Origin: Closterium sp. NIES-65
Taxonomy: Eukaryota > Streptophyta > Zygnematophyceae > Desmidiales > Closteriaceae
Direction: 5' to 3'
DNA length: 64,000 bases
Assembly: GCA_948144175.1 (NCBI GenBank)
Contig: CANXME010002283.1
Coordinates: 1-64,000 of the forward strand
Shown here: positions 31,536 through 42,189 of the stretch, one piece after another
Position numbering within the stretch: the stretch's first letter is position 1
Layout: each line of letters opens with the position of its first letter
Made by a program: the position numbers and the translations under genes
The notes under the pieces: model-generated
The model's database searches: none
What the model was told of the DNA's origin: nothing
Seen by the model: only the letters and a program-made list of their open reading frames with translations

Positions 31536-32996
31536 TGAGGAGCAGGTAGCAGCTGGAATGAGGGTGGCCAAGTACCTTGGCCAAACACCGACCATTGGGC
31601 TGCAATTCTTGGCGGCGGCGCAAATGCTCCAAAAGGGCGCGGATGGTGTAGAACCCAGGCGTTTGTTCCTCACCGCTTACTCGGATGCTTCATATGCATC
31701 GGAACCAGAGGGCATGACAAGTGTGGGAGGCTTCATATGCTGTGTTGGTGGAGGCCCAACTGCTTGGGAGAGCAAGAAGCAGGTTGACCACGCTTTGAGC
31801 TCGGTGGAGTCCGAGTGCATGGCACTCTTCCGTGCGGTACGGGAGATTGTGTGGCAGCGGCGTTTGTTGGCTGAATTGGGGGAGGAGCAGCAAGGACCTA
31901 CCCAACTGTACTGTGACAGCTAGGGTGCCATTGCTTTTGCTAAGAACCCTGTGTTGCATGGACTCACGAAGCACATGAGGGTGAAGTGGCATTGGACGAG
32001 GAGCATGGTAACTGCGGGTGAAGTTGAGTTGCGCTACGTGAAGACCACGGGGCAGCCGGCTGACATGATGACCAAGAGGCTGGTGGAGCAGCAGCATTGG
32101 AAGTGTTGCAAGCTGGCTGGGATGGCTCTCAACTAAGAGAGCAAGATCCTACGGCCATCAACCCGAGGGGGAGTTTGTTGGTGCAACCCTACGGTTTGCA
32201 CTCGGCTTGTTGTCCGTGTGCGTGCATGCGTGTGTGCATGGAATGGAATGAGGGCATGGGATAATATATATTTCATGCTTATAATAGTGTGTGAATGATG
32301 AGTCATGGTGTCGAGTGTGTGTGTGTCAAGTCAATAGCGAGTTATCGCTAGTCGCGTGTTACGCGCTCATTTTGTGTGTCCCGCACGGTTTCTATTTCGA
32401 CGTTTGTGTGTCTCGCGCGGTTTCTATTTTGTCATGTGTCGAACGTTCAGCGTGTCGCAGGTGTGAGCAGCAGAACTCAAGGATGAGTTTGTGATGAACA
32501 ATGCGAGCCTTGGTGTCAAGACTCTAGTGATCTCGAAGCCCGCAAAAGGGTACACCTCAAGATAATGCAAATAGTTTCATTACTTTGTGTAGTGAAACAT
32601 CTCAGTTGGTGTAGGCCCTTGTGGTGGGTAGCTTCGAGACCCTTCTTGGTTGGGGACAGTGTGGCACTGTTTCACATCACTGTACCTTGGCTCTTGGGGT
32701 TTGTAGGAGCTGGGAGTCATTCCCAACTCGTAACTCTTCCTATCTTGTGTTCTAAGACAATAGTGGCTGTCATAGTGCCGTTCGTTCAAACCGACGCTGT
32801 GTCGTCAATACTTGGTGAAATCGTGCGATCTAGATTGCCTTTGTAGGCGACGTTAAGTTGCTCCAGATCCAAGTTGAATCAAGTCATTTGAAGCTGTGAC
32901 CAGAACGCTATGAACGTTGAAAGCCGTTGTGCAGAAATCCAACAGTGCACTCTATCTTTCGTTTTAGGCACATTGAAGCCTATTGTGACTATAGCA
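31536..32996 (+). mobile_element. E7: copia fragment of a second family, RNase H plus 3' LTR (fossil)
   Basis: Plus-strand RNase H (about 31558-32136) with LTAYSDASYASEPEGMTSVG, SVESECMALFRAVREIVWQ, YCDS and ADMMTKRLVEQQHWKC. A polypurine stretch (about 32163-32173) and an LTR (32176-32996) follow. The 5' end is missing and starts where E5 gag stops. The right edge abuts E4 hinge sequence. Truncated with perhaps one or two breaks. The LTR matches the solo LTR at 52655-53484. Confidence 0.8.
32176..32996 (+). repeat. E7 3' LTR (821 bp)
   Basis: Begins TGTTGGTGCAACCCTACGG directly after the purine-rich stretch and ends GTGACTATAGCA. About 7 differences are seen in the first 147 bp against the solo LTR at 52655. 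No coding sequence. Confidence 0.82.
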
Positions 32997-34290
32997 GTGC
33001 TGAGCCTGAGGGTGCTGAGCCTGCGGTTGCTGAGACTGGTGGTGCTGAGTCTGCTGGAGTTCCTGCCGGTGCCTCGTCTCGGCGGGAGCCTCTCTCTCCA
33101 CCGCAGCTGCGCGAGAGGTTTGCTCGCTGCTGGAGACTCCAGCGAGGTGCTGCTAGAGCTGGGGCTGCTGGAGGCCCTGCTGGTGCAGGTGCTGCTAGAG
33201 CTAGAGCTGCTGGAGGTACAACTAGTGCTGGAGCTGCTGGAGGAGCTGGAGCTGCTGGAGCTGGAGGTGCTGCCGGAGCTGGAGCTGCTGGAGGTCCTGC
33301 TGGTGCTGGTGCTACTGGAGGTGATGGAGCCGCTGGTCTCAGAGGTACTCGTTCAGGAGGTACCGGAGCTGCTGGGGCTGGTGGTGCTGCCGGAGATGGA
33401 GCTGGAGGCACTAGTGTTGTTCGTGCTGGAGGTGCTACTAGAGCTGGAGCTACTGGAGGTGCTGGAGCTGGTGGTGCTGCGGGTATTGGAGCTGGAGACC
33501 TTGGAGCTGGGGGTACTGGTGCTGTCTCTGCTCGTTCTGGAGGCGCTGCGCGGCCGCGGCCGTACTTCGTTCCACTTCTTCAGCAGGTTCTTGACCTCCT
33601 GCCTTCTGCTGGTCCCACTCTTCCCTTACTGTATCCACAATCTGCCCCGTCACAGTCGGAGCAATAGCCAGCCTATCCACTGCCTGGTCCTTCTCCTTAC
33701 TCTTACGGAGCATCGTGAGCCTGAGTCTCATCCTGCGTCGCCTGTGTCTCGTCCGGTGTCGCCTGTTCCCGCTGTTCGCACTGGTAGTCGTGTCCCGCGT
33801 CCGCGTCCTCTTGCTGTCCTAGGCATGCACCAGATGGCACTTCGACCTTCCACTAATCCACCGCGTGTCTCTCTGCCGTCCCCTCATGCGTCCTCTCTTG
33901 CTGGCGGTCCGGACCCAGAATCTGACTCCCTTCATGCTGCTAGTCCTACATTCACGCGTCTCCTGGCCACTGTTGTCACTCATCCGTCGTTTGAGTCCTC
34001 TGCTGCGTCTGCTCTTGTTGCTCAGCTGGTTGACTTTGCTGCCGCCTGTAGTCTAGACTACGCCGCTAGTCTTGTTGTTGAGTCTGAGTCTGTCTGTCCT
34101 CCGTCCGTCGGGGGTGAGTGTGCTCTTAGCACGGACGTCCTTGAGGACAGGCAGGAGGAGTTTGAGTGCTTTTTTGCTGCTTTACCTCATCTCGTGTCCA
34201 TGCTGATTGCACCTGAGGGAGACCTGGATGCACCAAACATTCCTACCCCGCGCTCTTACGCAGGAGCGATAGAGGTTCCCTACTCCTCTC
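32997..34290 (+). pseudogene. E4 hinge and region before RT
   Basis: Ala/Gly-rich repeats (AEPEGAEPAVAETGGAESAG at about 32998, then GAAGGAGAAG-type) continue to about 33540. RPRPYFVPLLQQVLDLLPSA and the ESVCPPSVGGECALSTDVLE block follow near 34085-34140. The opposite strand and the other frames give only shadow proteins. Confidence 0.7.
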
Positions 34291-35820
34291 AGTGGCAGAC
34301 AGCCATGGACGCAGAGATGGCTTCCTGGAAGTCCACAGACACCAACGTCGACGAGGTTCCCCGGCCTGGGGCGAACATCGTCAGTGGCATGCGGATTTTC
34401 AGGGTGAAGCGGCTGCCCGGTTCTCCGCTTGTCTTCAAGGCGCGTTACGTTGCACGAGGCTTCAGTCAGCGACAGGGAGTTGACTTCTTCTAGACCTTCT
34501 CCCCCACCCCGAAGATGACCACTCTTCGGGTTCTGCTGCACGTTGCCGCTCAGCGTGACTACGAGCTGCACTCTCTTGACTTCAGCACTGCTTTCCTACA
34601 GGGCAGCCTGCACGAGGAGATCTGGCTGCACCGCCCACCTGGCTTCACTCGGTCGTTTCCTGCTGGTACCCAGTGGAGCCTCTGGCGGCCAGTCTACGGT
34701 CTCCGCGAGGGGCCCCATGAGTGGCACGACACACTGAGGATGACCCTTGCGACTCTTGGCTTTGCTCCTTCCTGTGCTGACGTGTCGCTGTTTCTATGCA
34801 CCGACACCTCTCTACCGCCGTTCTACGTCTTCGTGTATGTCGACGACTTGGTCTTTGATACTTCTGACACTGAGGGACTCGCCCACGTGAAGTGGGAGCT
34901 GCAGAAGAGACACACATGCACAGACCTGGGTGAGCTGCGGAGCTATCTTGGCTTGCAGATCACCCGGGACAGAGCACAGCGCACCATTACTTTGACTCAG
35001 TCACACATGGTGCAGCAGGTCCTTCAGCGCTTCGGCTTCATGTACTCCTCGCCACAGCCCACTCCTCTGCCTACTCGCCACTCGCTCTCAGCTCTGGCTT
35101 TGGATGAGTCCGAAGAGCCGAGTGGTCCGTATCCAGAGCTTGTGGGCTGCCTCATGTACCAGATGACCTGCACTTGACCTGACCTGGCATATCCTCTTAG
35201 CATCCTAGCACGCTATGTTGCTCCTGGGAGACACCGGAAGGAGCACATGGATGCCGCTAAGAGGTTGTTGCGCTACCTGTGCAGTACGTCGGGCATGGTG
35301 CTCGTGCTTGGAGGACGGGCTCGAGTTGTCCTCACTGGTCACGCAGACGCTTCGTGGGTTGACGACTTGGCTATGCAATGGTTGTCACAGGGTTTCACTT
35401 TCAGCCTTGGCTCCTACTCTGTTTCGTGGCGGTCTACCCGCTCGTCTTCTGTTCTCAGCTCCAGCTGTGAGGCTGAGATCTACGCTGGGGCCATGGCTGC
35501 AGAGGAGTTACGCTGGCTCACCTACCTGCTGACCGACCTGGGAGAGCCGCCTCGTTCTCCTCCCGTGCTGTACGTCGACAACAAGGCCATGATTGCCTCG
35601 TGTCAGGAGAACAGACTTGAGCACAGAACAAAGCACATCGCTCAGCGTTACTTCCTTGCTTGATATTTGCAGCAGCGTGGTCAGCTTCGTCTTGCTTACG
35701 ATGCCACTTGGGCCAACACTGCTGATGTCTTCACCAAGGCACTTCAGCCTTGTGATCATCAGCATTTCTGTACTGTTCTAGGCCTTGTGCCTACTTGGCC
35801 TCACTTGCTCACTTCTTGAC
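34290..35820 (+). pseudogene. pol: E4 reverse transcriptase and RNase H
   Basis: Copia RT/RNase H with MDAEMASWKSTDTNVDEVPR, YVFVYVDDLVFDTSDTEGLA (active site, about 34824-34884), GELRSYLGLQITRDRAQRTI, SSSCEAEIYAGAMAAEELRW and YVDNKAMIASC, ending near TADVFTKALQPCDHQ. All blocks are present at normal spacing. It has a few breaks. Confidence 0.82.
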
Positions 35821-36037
35821 TTTGCTTGTACTGTGATCTTTATACATACAACTGCATGCTTACACTTGCTAGGTTGTGATCACTGTATTGTTCGTTCGCC
35901 TTTATTATACTCAGTATGTGAACTGGCCTTGTGGCCATTTACTTGTGCTCAGAATGCGTTGTGACTTCGTGATCCACCCTGAGCTTGCTTTGCTTCTCTT
36001 GACTGGTCTTGTGACCTCTTGTTCTCCTCCAGTTTGC

Positions 36038-36183
36038 CTATGGGGGTGTGTCAAACTTATATACTATAGTTTGTGTAGGCTGTAGTGGGGTAGTTGATAT
36101 GGGGTACAAGACTTTAGGGTTTCCCACTTGTACTTCTCATGCTGCTCAATGCAATCATTTCCTCGTTCTATTTTCAGATTGTG
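36038..36183 (+). repeat. E4 polypurine tract, 3' LTR (36049-36178) and right TSD
   Basis: CTATGGGGGTG precedes the LTR start TGTCAAACTTATATACTATAG at 36049. The LTR ends TTTTCAGA at 36178, where the 5' LTR has TTTTCACA. TTGTG at 36179-36183 repeats the left duplication. Confidence 0.9.
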
Positions 36184-36241
36184 CTATCTAATCAGTGGCA
36201 GAGAAACAACTACAACGATTGCACGGACCCCCAAAACTCAC

Positions 36242-37149
36242 TCCAAAAAGTAGTTTCCGTTGGAATCCAAGGGAAGGTTCGGGACTCCGAGCTCCGCCAT
36301 GAACTTGGTGGTGCCCACGTAGGAGGTGATCGGCGCCTCCAACTTGCAGATCTATACGGTGGTTTTGAGAGCAGTGATGATGTGAAGCGTGCCGCGATCC
36401 AGCCCCTTGAATTCGCTAGGCAACGTCTGAAAAAGCTTCCGGCTCTCCTTCGACTTTAATACGGCGTGTGCGTCCTGGTGAGCGGTGGAGCGCTGGTGCG
36501 TCCAGATGCTCCCCTTCTGCATATCACGCCCTCCACTGGCACCCTTGCCATACTCCATTTTAGTGCCTTCCACGCCATGCTCCAAGCGCGTCCTGCATCT
36601 CAGAATAGGGAAGCCGACATCATCACGAGTTAGAATAAGCCACGGAAACAGAGACTCCCATGACGTCTTAAATTGCTTATGCGCTTTAGCGAGAGCAATT
36701 TCCGGGAAACAGGACAGCTCTTTATTAGCCGCCAAGACGTCTTCCTCCTTCTCGTCATCACTGTCTTTGTCGTCCACTTGTGCGGTTGCCCGTGCCCCCT
36801 GCGAGAAAGACAGCTTTGGTTGCCTCCACCACTGCTTTACATTGCCACTTGAGTCTTTCCGCATCTTGGTTGCAGTATCGCCAGCAGCAGTGACATTCTC
36901 CGTTACAGGTGTTATCGCTTTAGGAGGGGCTGGTTTAGGCATTGTTGTGCAAACTTCACGTGAGCAGAGCTCACGTCCCGTTTCATGCAACGCGGTCTCA
37001 TCCTCGGTAGAAGCGACGACGGGCTCCGGTTCTTGAAGCTTCTTAGCGGGGCCTCGTAAAAAGCTGAGGCCCATTTGCGGGGGTGAGTTCTGGACTTGAT
37101 GACATGCGTCGTCGTCGCCATCACCGGTTCCGTCAACATCAACAGCCAT
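36242..37149 (-). pseudogene. hAT1 exon 1 (N-terminal region)
   Basis: The chosen start MAVDVDGTGDGDDDACHQ at 37149 is the first Met of the acidic domain. An upstream in-frame Met at 37368 gives a Pro/Ser-rich extension that looks non-coding. Near residues 160-260 it has FPWLILTRDDVGFPILRC and GSIWTHQRSTAHQDAHAV. This resembles the TTF/BED-like zinc finger at the head of ZNF862-like proteins, but with only one Cys of the usual pair. An in-frame TAG (36352-36354) sits where relatives have an aromatic residue, and the same frame then continues ICKLEAPITSYVGTTKFMAE to a GTGAGT donor at 36241. The donor and the next acceptor do not match in phase, so the exact junction is uncertain. Confidence 0.65.
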
Positions 37150-38309
37150 GGCGAGGCCCAGAGAGGTTAATGCAGGGGCTGGGGCTACGCTAGCTGCAGG
37201 AATGCGTGGTGGTGTGGTTTGCAAACCATAGACGAGAACGTGAGGAGGTAGGATGGAGAAATGAAATGAGAGGATTGGGGTTGGGTTAGTGCGACTGGTC
37301 GGTGGGTGGGAGTCTGGTGGAGAAGGAAGATGGGACCAAGCAGGACAGTCCTCTAGCACGATGCACACCTATGTGGCGCTACGCGGCATTGCTAGTCGGA
37401 CAAAGTGCAAGTGAGCCAGGTACAGTTGGCACGACCATGGCAGTGGGGGTGCTAGCCGACTTGGCGGCGCAGCTCTGCTGACTCAGGCAAAACTATGCTA
37501 ATCGCGGCCCAAATCATGGTACCCCCCTCCCGCCACCCCCCACCCTCCCTCCTCAAATCGCATCAGGGTGGTAACCGATAATAGCCTTAGTCATCATAAC
37601 GCGTACAACAAGCATGTCTGAAATATCCGTGTTAACAAAAAACTCACCTTTTCGTCTAAGGGCGCCTCATAAAACAACTCTTCAAAACAAGGGTGAACAC
37701 CTAGACCCTCCCTTTTAGTAAGGGCCATAAGGGTGTTTTACCTTGATATCGAGAGGTGATGGTGACGAATTTCCCCAACCCCCAATGGTCTATACCCCAT
37801 ATGGAGTCACCCCACAAATTCCCAAAGTTGCCGCAACGAAATATAAAAGCATACGAACTTCGTAACTTTCTCAGATATCATTGGTTCGTCGGAAAGCTCT
37901 TGAGCAAGGAAGTCATTTCATCCTTCTTCTCAAACAATATATACATTCACGCATACTCACAAAGTCCAAATAGCACCAACACACAAATTATTGCACACGC
38001 TCACACCATGCATGAAACGTACAAACATAAGATGGGAGGTAGACAGACGTGAATACATATGATAGCATCACACAACAATTCTGACATCACATGCTGATTG
38101 GAAGCGCAACATATGCAAGGTTTGGATGCGAAGGAAATCAAAATTTCAGCTCATCAGCCTGCTAAAGTGAGAATCGTTACATTGATTTGACAGCTTTTCA
38201 AATTCTAAAATAACATGCAATTATAATAAATCGGTTTTTTTTAGGGGGTGCACATATAATCGAGGATGGGCCATAAGTGCATTGCTCCAGATAACCGGGG
38301 TGATAAGGT
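37150..38309. other. Upstream flank of hAT1 and AT-rich non-coding sequence
   Basis: No gene is supported. 37150-37560 is GC-rich and holds an open frame continuing upstream of the hAT1 start, with Pro/Ser-rich composition. 37560-38309 is clearly AT-richer than the rest of the window, with short tracts such as CAAACAATATATACATTCACG and no domain in any frame. It contains ACCCCATATGGAGTCACCCCAC at about 37795, which faintly recalls the LTR core and may be a very old LTR scrap. Confidence 0.5.
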
Positions 38310-38438
38310 TGTCAAAATACATTTGTATGTTCATAGGCTATAATGGGGTAGCCCATATAGGGTACAACCCTTTTAGAGTTGCCTACTTGTACTTTTCATT
38401 CATGCTAGTGCACTCATTCCGCTGTTCTTGTTCTGACA
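38310..38438 (+). repeat. E8 5' LTR (129 bp)
   Basis: TGTCAAAATACATTTG to TTGTTCTGACA, followed by TGGTATCATACGC. It has the family core ATAATGGGGTAGCCCATATAG and a decayed TTTTAGAGTT motif. Confidence 0.83.
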
Positions 38439-38531
38439 TGGTATCATACGCTAGGTTAGGTCCGACGGTCGAACCTACTACCGAACCTACGACTAGGTCC
38501 GACTGCCAAACCTACTACCGAACCTACGACT
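38439..38531 (+). other. E8 PBS, hairpin and duplicated 37-bp unit
   Basis: The PBS begins at 38439. TAGGTT (38452-38457) pairs with AACCTA (38472-38477). A 37-bp unit starting AGGTCCGACGGTCGAACC (38458-38494) is repeated with a few changes at 38495-38531. The hairpin resembles in position, but not in sequence, those of E1, E2, E4 and E6. Confidence 0.6.
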
Positions 38532-38539
38532 AGGGCATG

Positions 38540-39330
38540 TCTGCCCTGCAACCTGCGCGTCCCACGTGCCCTGCTGCCCTGCGCGCCCCGCGCGCCCTGC
38601 AGCCTTGCGCTGCCCTGCTCTGCGCGTCGCCCTGCCCTTCCCTGTGCGGCGCGCTGCCCTGCCTGCGCCTTCGTGCTGCCCTGCCTTGCGCGTCATGCTG
38701 CCCTGCCCGTGGCATTGTGCTGCCCTTCCCCGCACGTCGTGCTGCCTTGCCAGCCCGACCGTTGCATTGCCCTGCCCGCCTGCCGCGCTGCCTTGCCCGC
38801 TCGCGCGTCACGCTGCCCTGCCAACCCGCGCGTTGCACTGCCCTGCCTGCTCGCGCGTCGCGCTGCCCTGCCTGCCCGCGCGTCGCGCTGCCCTGCCCGC
38901 CCGCGCGTCGCGCTGCCCTGCCCGCCCGTGTGTCACGCTGCCCTGCCCCGCCCATGCATCGCGCTGCCCTGCCTGCCCGCGCGTCAAGCTGCCTTGCACG
39001 CCCGCACGTCACGCAGCCCTGCCAGCCCGCGCGTCGTGTTGCACTGCCCGCCAGCGCGTCGCGCTGCCCTAACCGTCAGCACGTTGCGCTGCCCTGCCAG
39101 CCAGGGCGCCGCGGTGACCTGCCCGCCAGGGCCTCACGGTGCCCTGCCCGCCAGCGCGTCGCGCTGCCCTGCCCGCCTGGGCGCCCTGCTGCCCACGCGT
39201 GCTGCCCCGTGCGCCCTGCACGCCCTACTACCCTACGTGCCCCGCTCGCCCTGCTGCCCCGCGCGCTCTGCTCCTGCTGCCGTGCAAGCACCGCCGCTGC
39301 TACTGCTACCGCTTGCAACTGCCCTAGGTG
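38540..39330 (+). repeat. E8 leader tandem repeats
   Basis: About thirty imperfect units of GCGCTGCCCTGCCCGCCCGCGCGTC (roughly 24-27 bp, split here as GCGCTGCCCTGCC plus CGCCCGCGCGTC). This is a different unit from every other leader in the window. Low-complexity Arg/Ala/Pro/Cys frames across it on both strands are shadows. Confidence 0.78.
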
Positions 39331-39486
39331 CTGGCGCCAGCGGCTGCCGTCCTTACTGCCACCTTTGCACGCTGCTACTGTCGCTACCGCTCCTACTTCT
39401 TCCACTACTACCACTTCACCTGCTGTTTCAACTACCGCCGCTTCTGTCGCTACTTCAGCCCTTGCGCCACTACTGCGCTGCCTGTC

Positions 39487-40075
39487 ATGGCCACTATCAT
39501 TGTCCTAGTGGTTGACGCAGATGAGCGCCCTTTTATGTTCGAGTTGTGGCTTGCCAACCTGCGCCGGTATCTCCAGGGTTTCGTTAGAGATTGCATTTCT
39601 TTACATGAGCACACGCCGGGGTCCCTTCAGCCCCCCACCACTCCCACTGAGCTTGCTGCTAACTCTGGAGAGGACGTGCAGTGGCTGTACCGGGCGGACC
39701 GCCTTGCCTACATAGAGTGGACGGAGCGCGACACTGTCTCATAGCTCGCTGTCCGAGCTCACCTAGCGGTCGCCCAGCTGGCCCACTTTCACCAGGTGAC
39801 GACGGCGCAAACTTTTTACGATGCTGTGGTTAGCCACTACTCCTCCCCTCTCTCCTGCCACCCAGCCACTGCAGCAGCACCGTCTGTTGTTAGGGGAGGT
39901 GCAGCAACTGGTCGAGGAGGCGAGTGTAGGTACCTGTATGTCTACTCGTATAGGTGGTGCAGCTGGTGGAGGCAGAGGTTTTGGGGGTGGACACCTGCGG
40001 TAGCAATGTCAGCAGGAGACTGTCCCTGGTGGTGTAGAGGTTGCTAGACTAGGTGCCTGTGAGCCTGCTGACACA
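39487..40075 (+). pseudogene. gag: E8 gag (partial, diverged)
   Basis: Start in the family context CTGTCATGGCCAC. The product begins MATIIVLVVDADERPFMFEL and keeps LANLRRYLQGF in place of the E1 DDLQLFLQ block. The later FYDAVVSHYSSPLS block matches the family LYDAVVARYSSP. E10 lies just downstream at 40081. Confidence 0.68.
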
Positions 40076-40080
40076 GATGC
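40076..40080. repeat. E10 target-site duplication, left (GATGC)
   Basis: GATGC before the 5' LTR corresponds to GGTGC (47338-47342) after the 3' LTR. Four of five bases match, as expected for an old insertion. Confidence 0.65.
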
Positions 40081-40906
40081 TATCAACGGGAGTAGTGTTT
40101 GGCCCCGTCCTAAATTGGGCGGAACCGACCGCGAGGGACCGCGGGACTGCGGGAGGGCCGCAGGACCGCGGGAGGACCCCGGGAGGGCCGTGGGACCGCG
40201 GGAGGCCACGGGAGACCGCGGGGCTGCAGGAGGCCGCGGGAGACCGCGGGGCCGCGGGAGATAACCATGGGACCACGGGACCGCGGGGACCGCTGTGGCA
40301 GCGGATAGACGACCGGGGGCCACGGGGGCCGCGGGATACCCGGTCGACCAAGATACCCGGGCGACATGGGCGAAAGTCGCCGGGGGTGTTTTCTGCGAGA
40401 ACGACCTTGGGGGTGGTATCCCGAGGTCGACATGGCTGGTGGGCGCCGTCACGGATGGAGTGTCTGCACTGGGCGTGTGACGGGGCATTGGGCGCCAACC
40501 AGCTTCACGCACCTGCGAAGCTGGTGCACCATTGTCAGGCCGGTGCAACGCTGTGCAGCCGACTTGCTGCAGTGTTGGCACACCGCGAACTTGCAACATT
40601 GGCAAGCCGTGACTCTGCTCTGCTGGAGCGCGGTCGACCAAGTCGTGCTGGCACAAGGTCGACCGTGCTGCGCTGGCAGTCGACCAACAGCCTTGCTAGG
40701 TCTGATGTAGTCTGTGTTGCCAATGTTGATGCAATCATTCCTGAACCATTGTTGTGAACTTTTGCCAGTGAAACTCTTGCCATTTTTCCCCGTGAACCAG
40801 CAAGCAGTGCAAGAACAAGTAAACAACAAAGGAACGAGCACAGAGATCACATGAGCATCCGTGCCTAGCCTGTAGTCTAGCTCCCGTTGTTAAAGTTATC
40901 TCCGCA
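40081..40906 (+). repeat. E10 5' LTR (826 bp)
   Basis: Starts TATCAACGGGAGTAGTG (the 3' copy starts TGTCAACGGGAG) and ends GTTATCTCCGCA. It contains a GACCGCGGG-type array (about 40125-40300) and an 8-bp-stem hairpin CCAGCTTC/GAAGCTGG (40499-40506 and 40517-40524). Confidence 0.82.
40125..40300. repeat. GACCGCGGG-type array in the E10 5' LTR
   Basis: Imperfect units of GGGACCGCGGGA and GGGCCGCGGGA. The equivalent array in the 3' LTR (46437-46735) is longer and accounts for most of the length difference between the two LTRs. Confidence 0.75.
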
Positions 40907-41009
40907 TGGTGCGGTGAGCGTGGACGACACCGTGAAGACACCTTGGGTCTAGCTGACTTCTCACTCACCTAGCTAGTTCGCAGACCGGCGGCTGTGCCGG
41001 GACGCCATG

Positions 41010-42115
41010 GTTGACCCCGTAGTAGAGGCGGGCGTCGTGGACACCCAAAAGGCACGGCTGGAGGACGCAAGGAGACGTCATGCGGCGAACGAGTATGGAA
41101 CTCTCCCGCTGACGGTCGTCAAGGCTGGCATCCGCGCCGTGTGGGCTACGGAGCACCTTTCTTGACCGGCTTCTCCTCTACCGGAGAACATCGCGCGTGG
41201 GGTCGACGCGGACGTCAACGCGGGTGGTGGCCAAGTTGGCAGCAGCGCGGGAGGCACGTCGAGGCAGCGAGGTGTGATTCACGCCGATGAAGACGGCGTT
41301 GTTCAGGCGCGAGGGATGCAGTCGCCCGCGGCTGCAGGGGCCTTGCGGGGCTACGTCAGAAGCAGACGAAGTGAATTGGCGTCGATGTCGGCGACACATG
41401 TGACCGCAGGAGGAATTGCGCCAAGCTACGGCTACTTCAAGTTTACGCCGGACAGGATCTTGGTCACCCCTCTGCTGGTGGGTCGACCTGACATCCTCAC
41501 GTTGAAGGAAGCCATCAAGCCCCAGTAGGAGATGGCCGGGCTGATGGGCTTCACCTGCGGGACCGTGGCGATGCCGGAGGAGCACTACCCCGACCTGCGA
41601 GCGGAATTTCGCGCCGTGCAGTTGCTGACCTTTACGGTCATCTCGCGGTGCTGCTCGCTCGGCGTACAAATCGCCCTTAATTCATGCAGGGAGTACATCG
41701 ACGCCGGCCACTGGGCGTGGCATTTCATTGAGTCGACTTACCAAGTCACCGACGACTTGTCCATTGCCCAGCTTGAGGGGCAGCTGACGCACCCGCGTAT
41801 GGGCGATCAGCAGACCGCGACCGACTACTGCAACCAAGCTCAGTGAATTCTCGCCACCATACGGATGGCTGGCGCGCAGTACTCAATGGCATCGTACATC
41901 ACACACGTCATGCAGGGACTCTCGAGCAGCTACAACCTGCTGAAGCGGCTGTCAATGGCGCCGAGCACGCGGGCGACGCTCAACGAGGACACATTGACCT
42001 CGTACATCCTGCAAGATGAGGCGATGCAGGAGACAAAGTGGTCCCAGGAGCTCCTCGCGCAACTGAACTACGTCGCCCCAACGAAGCAAGGTGGTCGGCC
42101 GGGACAGCGCGAGTA
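41010..42115 (+). pseudogene. gag: E10 gag, capsid part
   Basis: Recognisable blocks are MVDPVVEAGVVDTQKARLED (about 41008), PDILTLKEAIKPQ, MAGLMGFTCGTVAMPEEHYP (about 41532), STYQVTDDLSIAQLEGQLTH and AMQETKWSQELLAQLNYVAP (to about 42100). The middle part fits a UBN2-type copia gag. It is unlike the MATPSVLTFDAEG type of the other family. Broken. Confidence 0.7.
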
Positions 42116-42189
42116 GTCTAGTGGCTGTCACCGCGGTGGCGGGAAGCCGGCGAAGGACGGCGACAAGCACAAGTCCGTCAAGGATGGCG

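Larger units (their letters stand above)
16429..36178 (+). mobile_element. E4: outer short-LTR copia of the nest (fossil)
   Basis: Both LTRs (16429-16558 and 36049-36178, 130 bp each) are bounded by the TSD TTGTG. E4 sequence occupies 16429-18553 (leader, gag C-terminal part, integrase) and 32997-36178 (hinge, RT/RNase H, 3' LTR). E5, E6 and E7 lie between. The LTRs differ at about 11 of 130 positions (about 8.5 per cent), so the insertion is old. It has around ten breaks besides the nested insertions. It sits in an intron of hAT1 in opposite orientation. Confidence 0.9.
14709..37149 (-). pseudogene. hAT1: hAT-type transposase gene (ZNF862/DUF4371-like), split by a retrotransposon nest
   Basis: A multi-exon minus-strand gene whose pieces lie on both sides of E4. 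In order they give an acidic, zinc-finger-like N-terminal region (36242-37149), a catalytic RNase H-like core (16007-16395 and 15536-15905) and a downstream domain (14905-15363, 14709-14794). The diagnostic sequence is STDGARVMTGTSNGVVARL followed by NPYLVLCHCITHR, close to the domesticated or transposon hAT proteins with DUF4371-like cores. The hAT C-terminal dimerisation part is not found because E3 interrupts the locus at 14709. In-frame stops (36352-36354 in exon 1, 15112-15114 in exon 4) and a later frame change in exon 4 show decay. No terminal inverted repeats were recognised, so transposon versus domesticated host gene remains open. Confidence 0.72.

Noticed and set aside
36485-37036. 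Plus-strand 183-residue frame opposite hAT1 exon 1
   Set aside because: Antisense shadow of the hAT1 N-terminal region. No recognisable domain, and the minus frame carries the zinc-finger-like block.
37560-38309. A host gene in the AT-rich gap (for example the 98-residue frame at 37756-38052)
   Set aside because: No domain, no splice pattern and a composition consistent with non-coding DNA. The short frames are as expected by chance.
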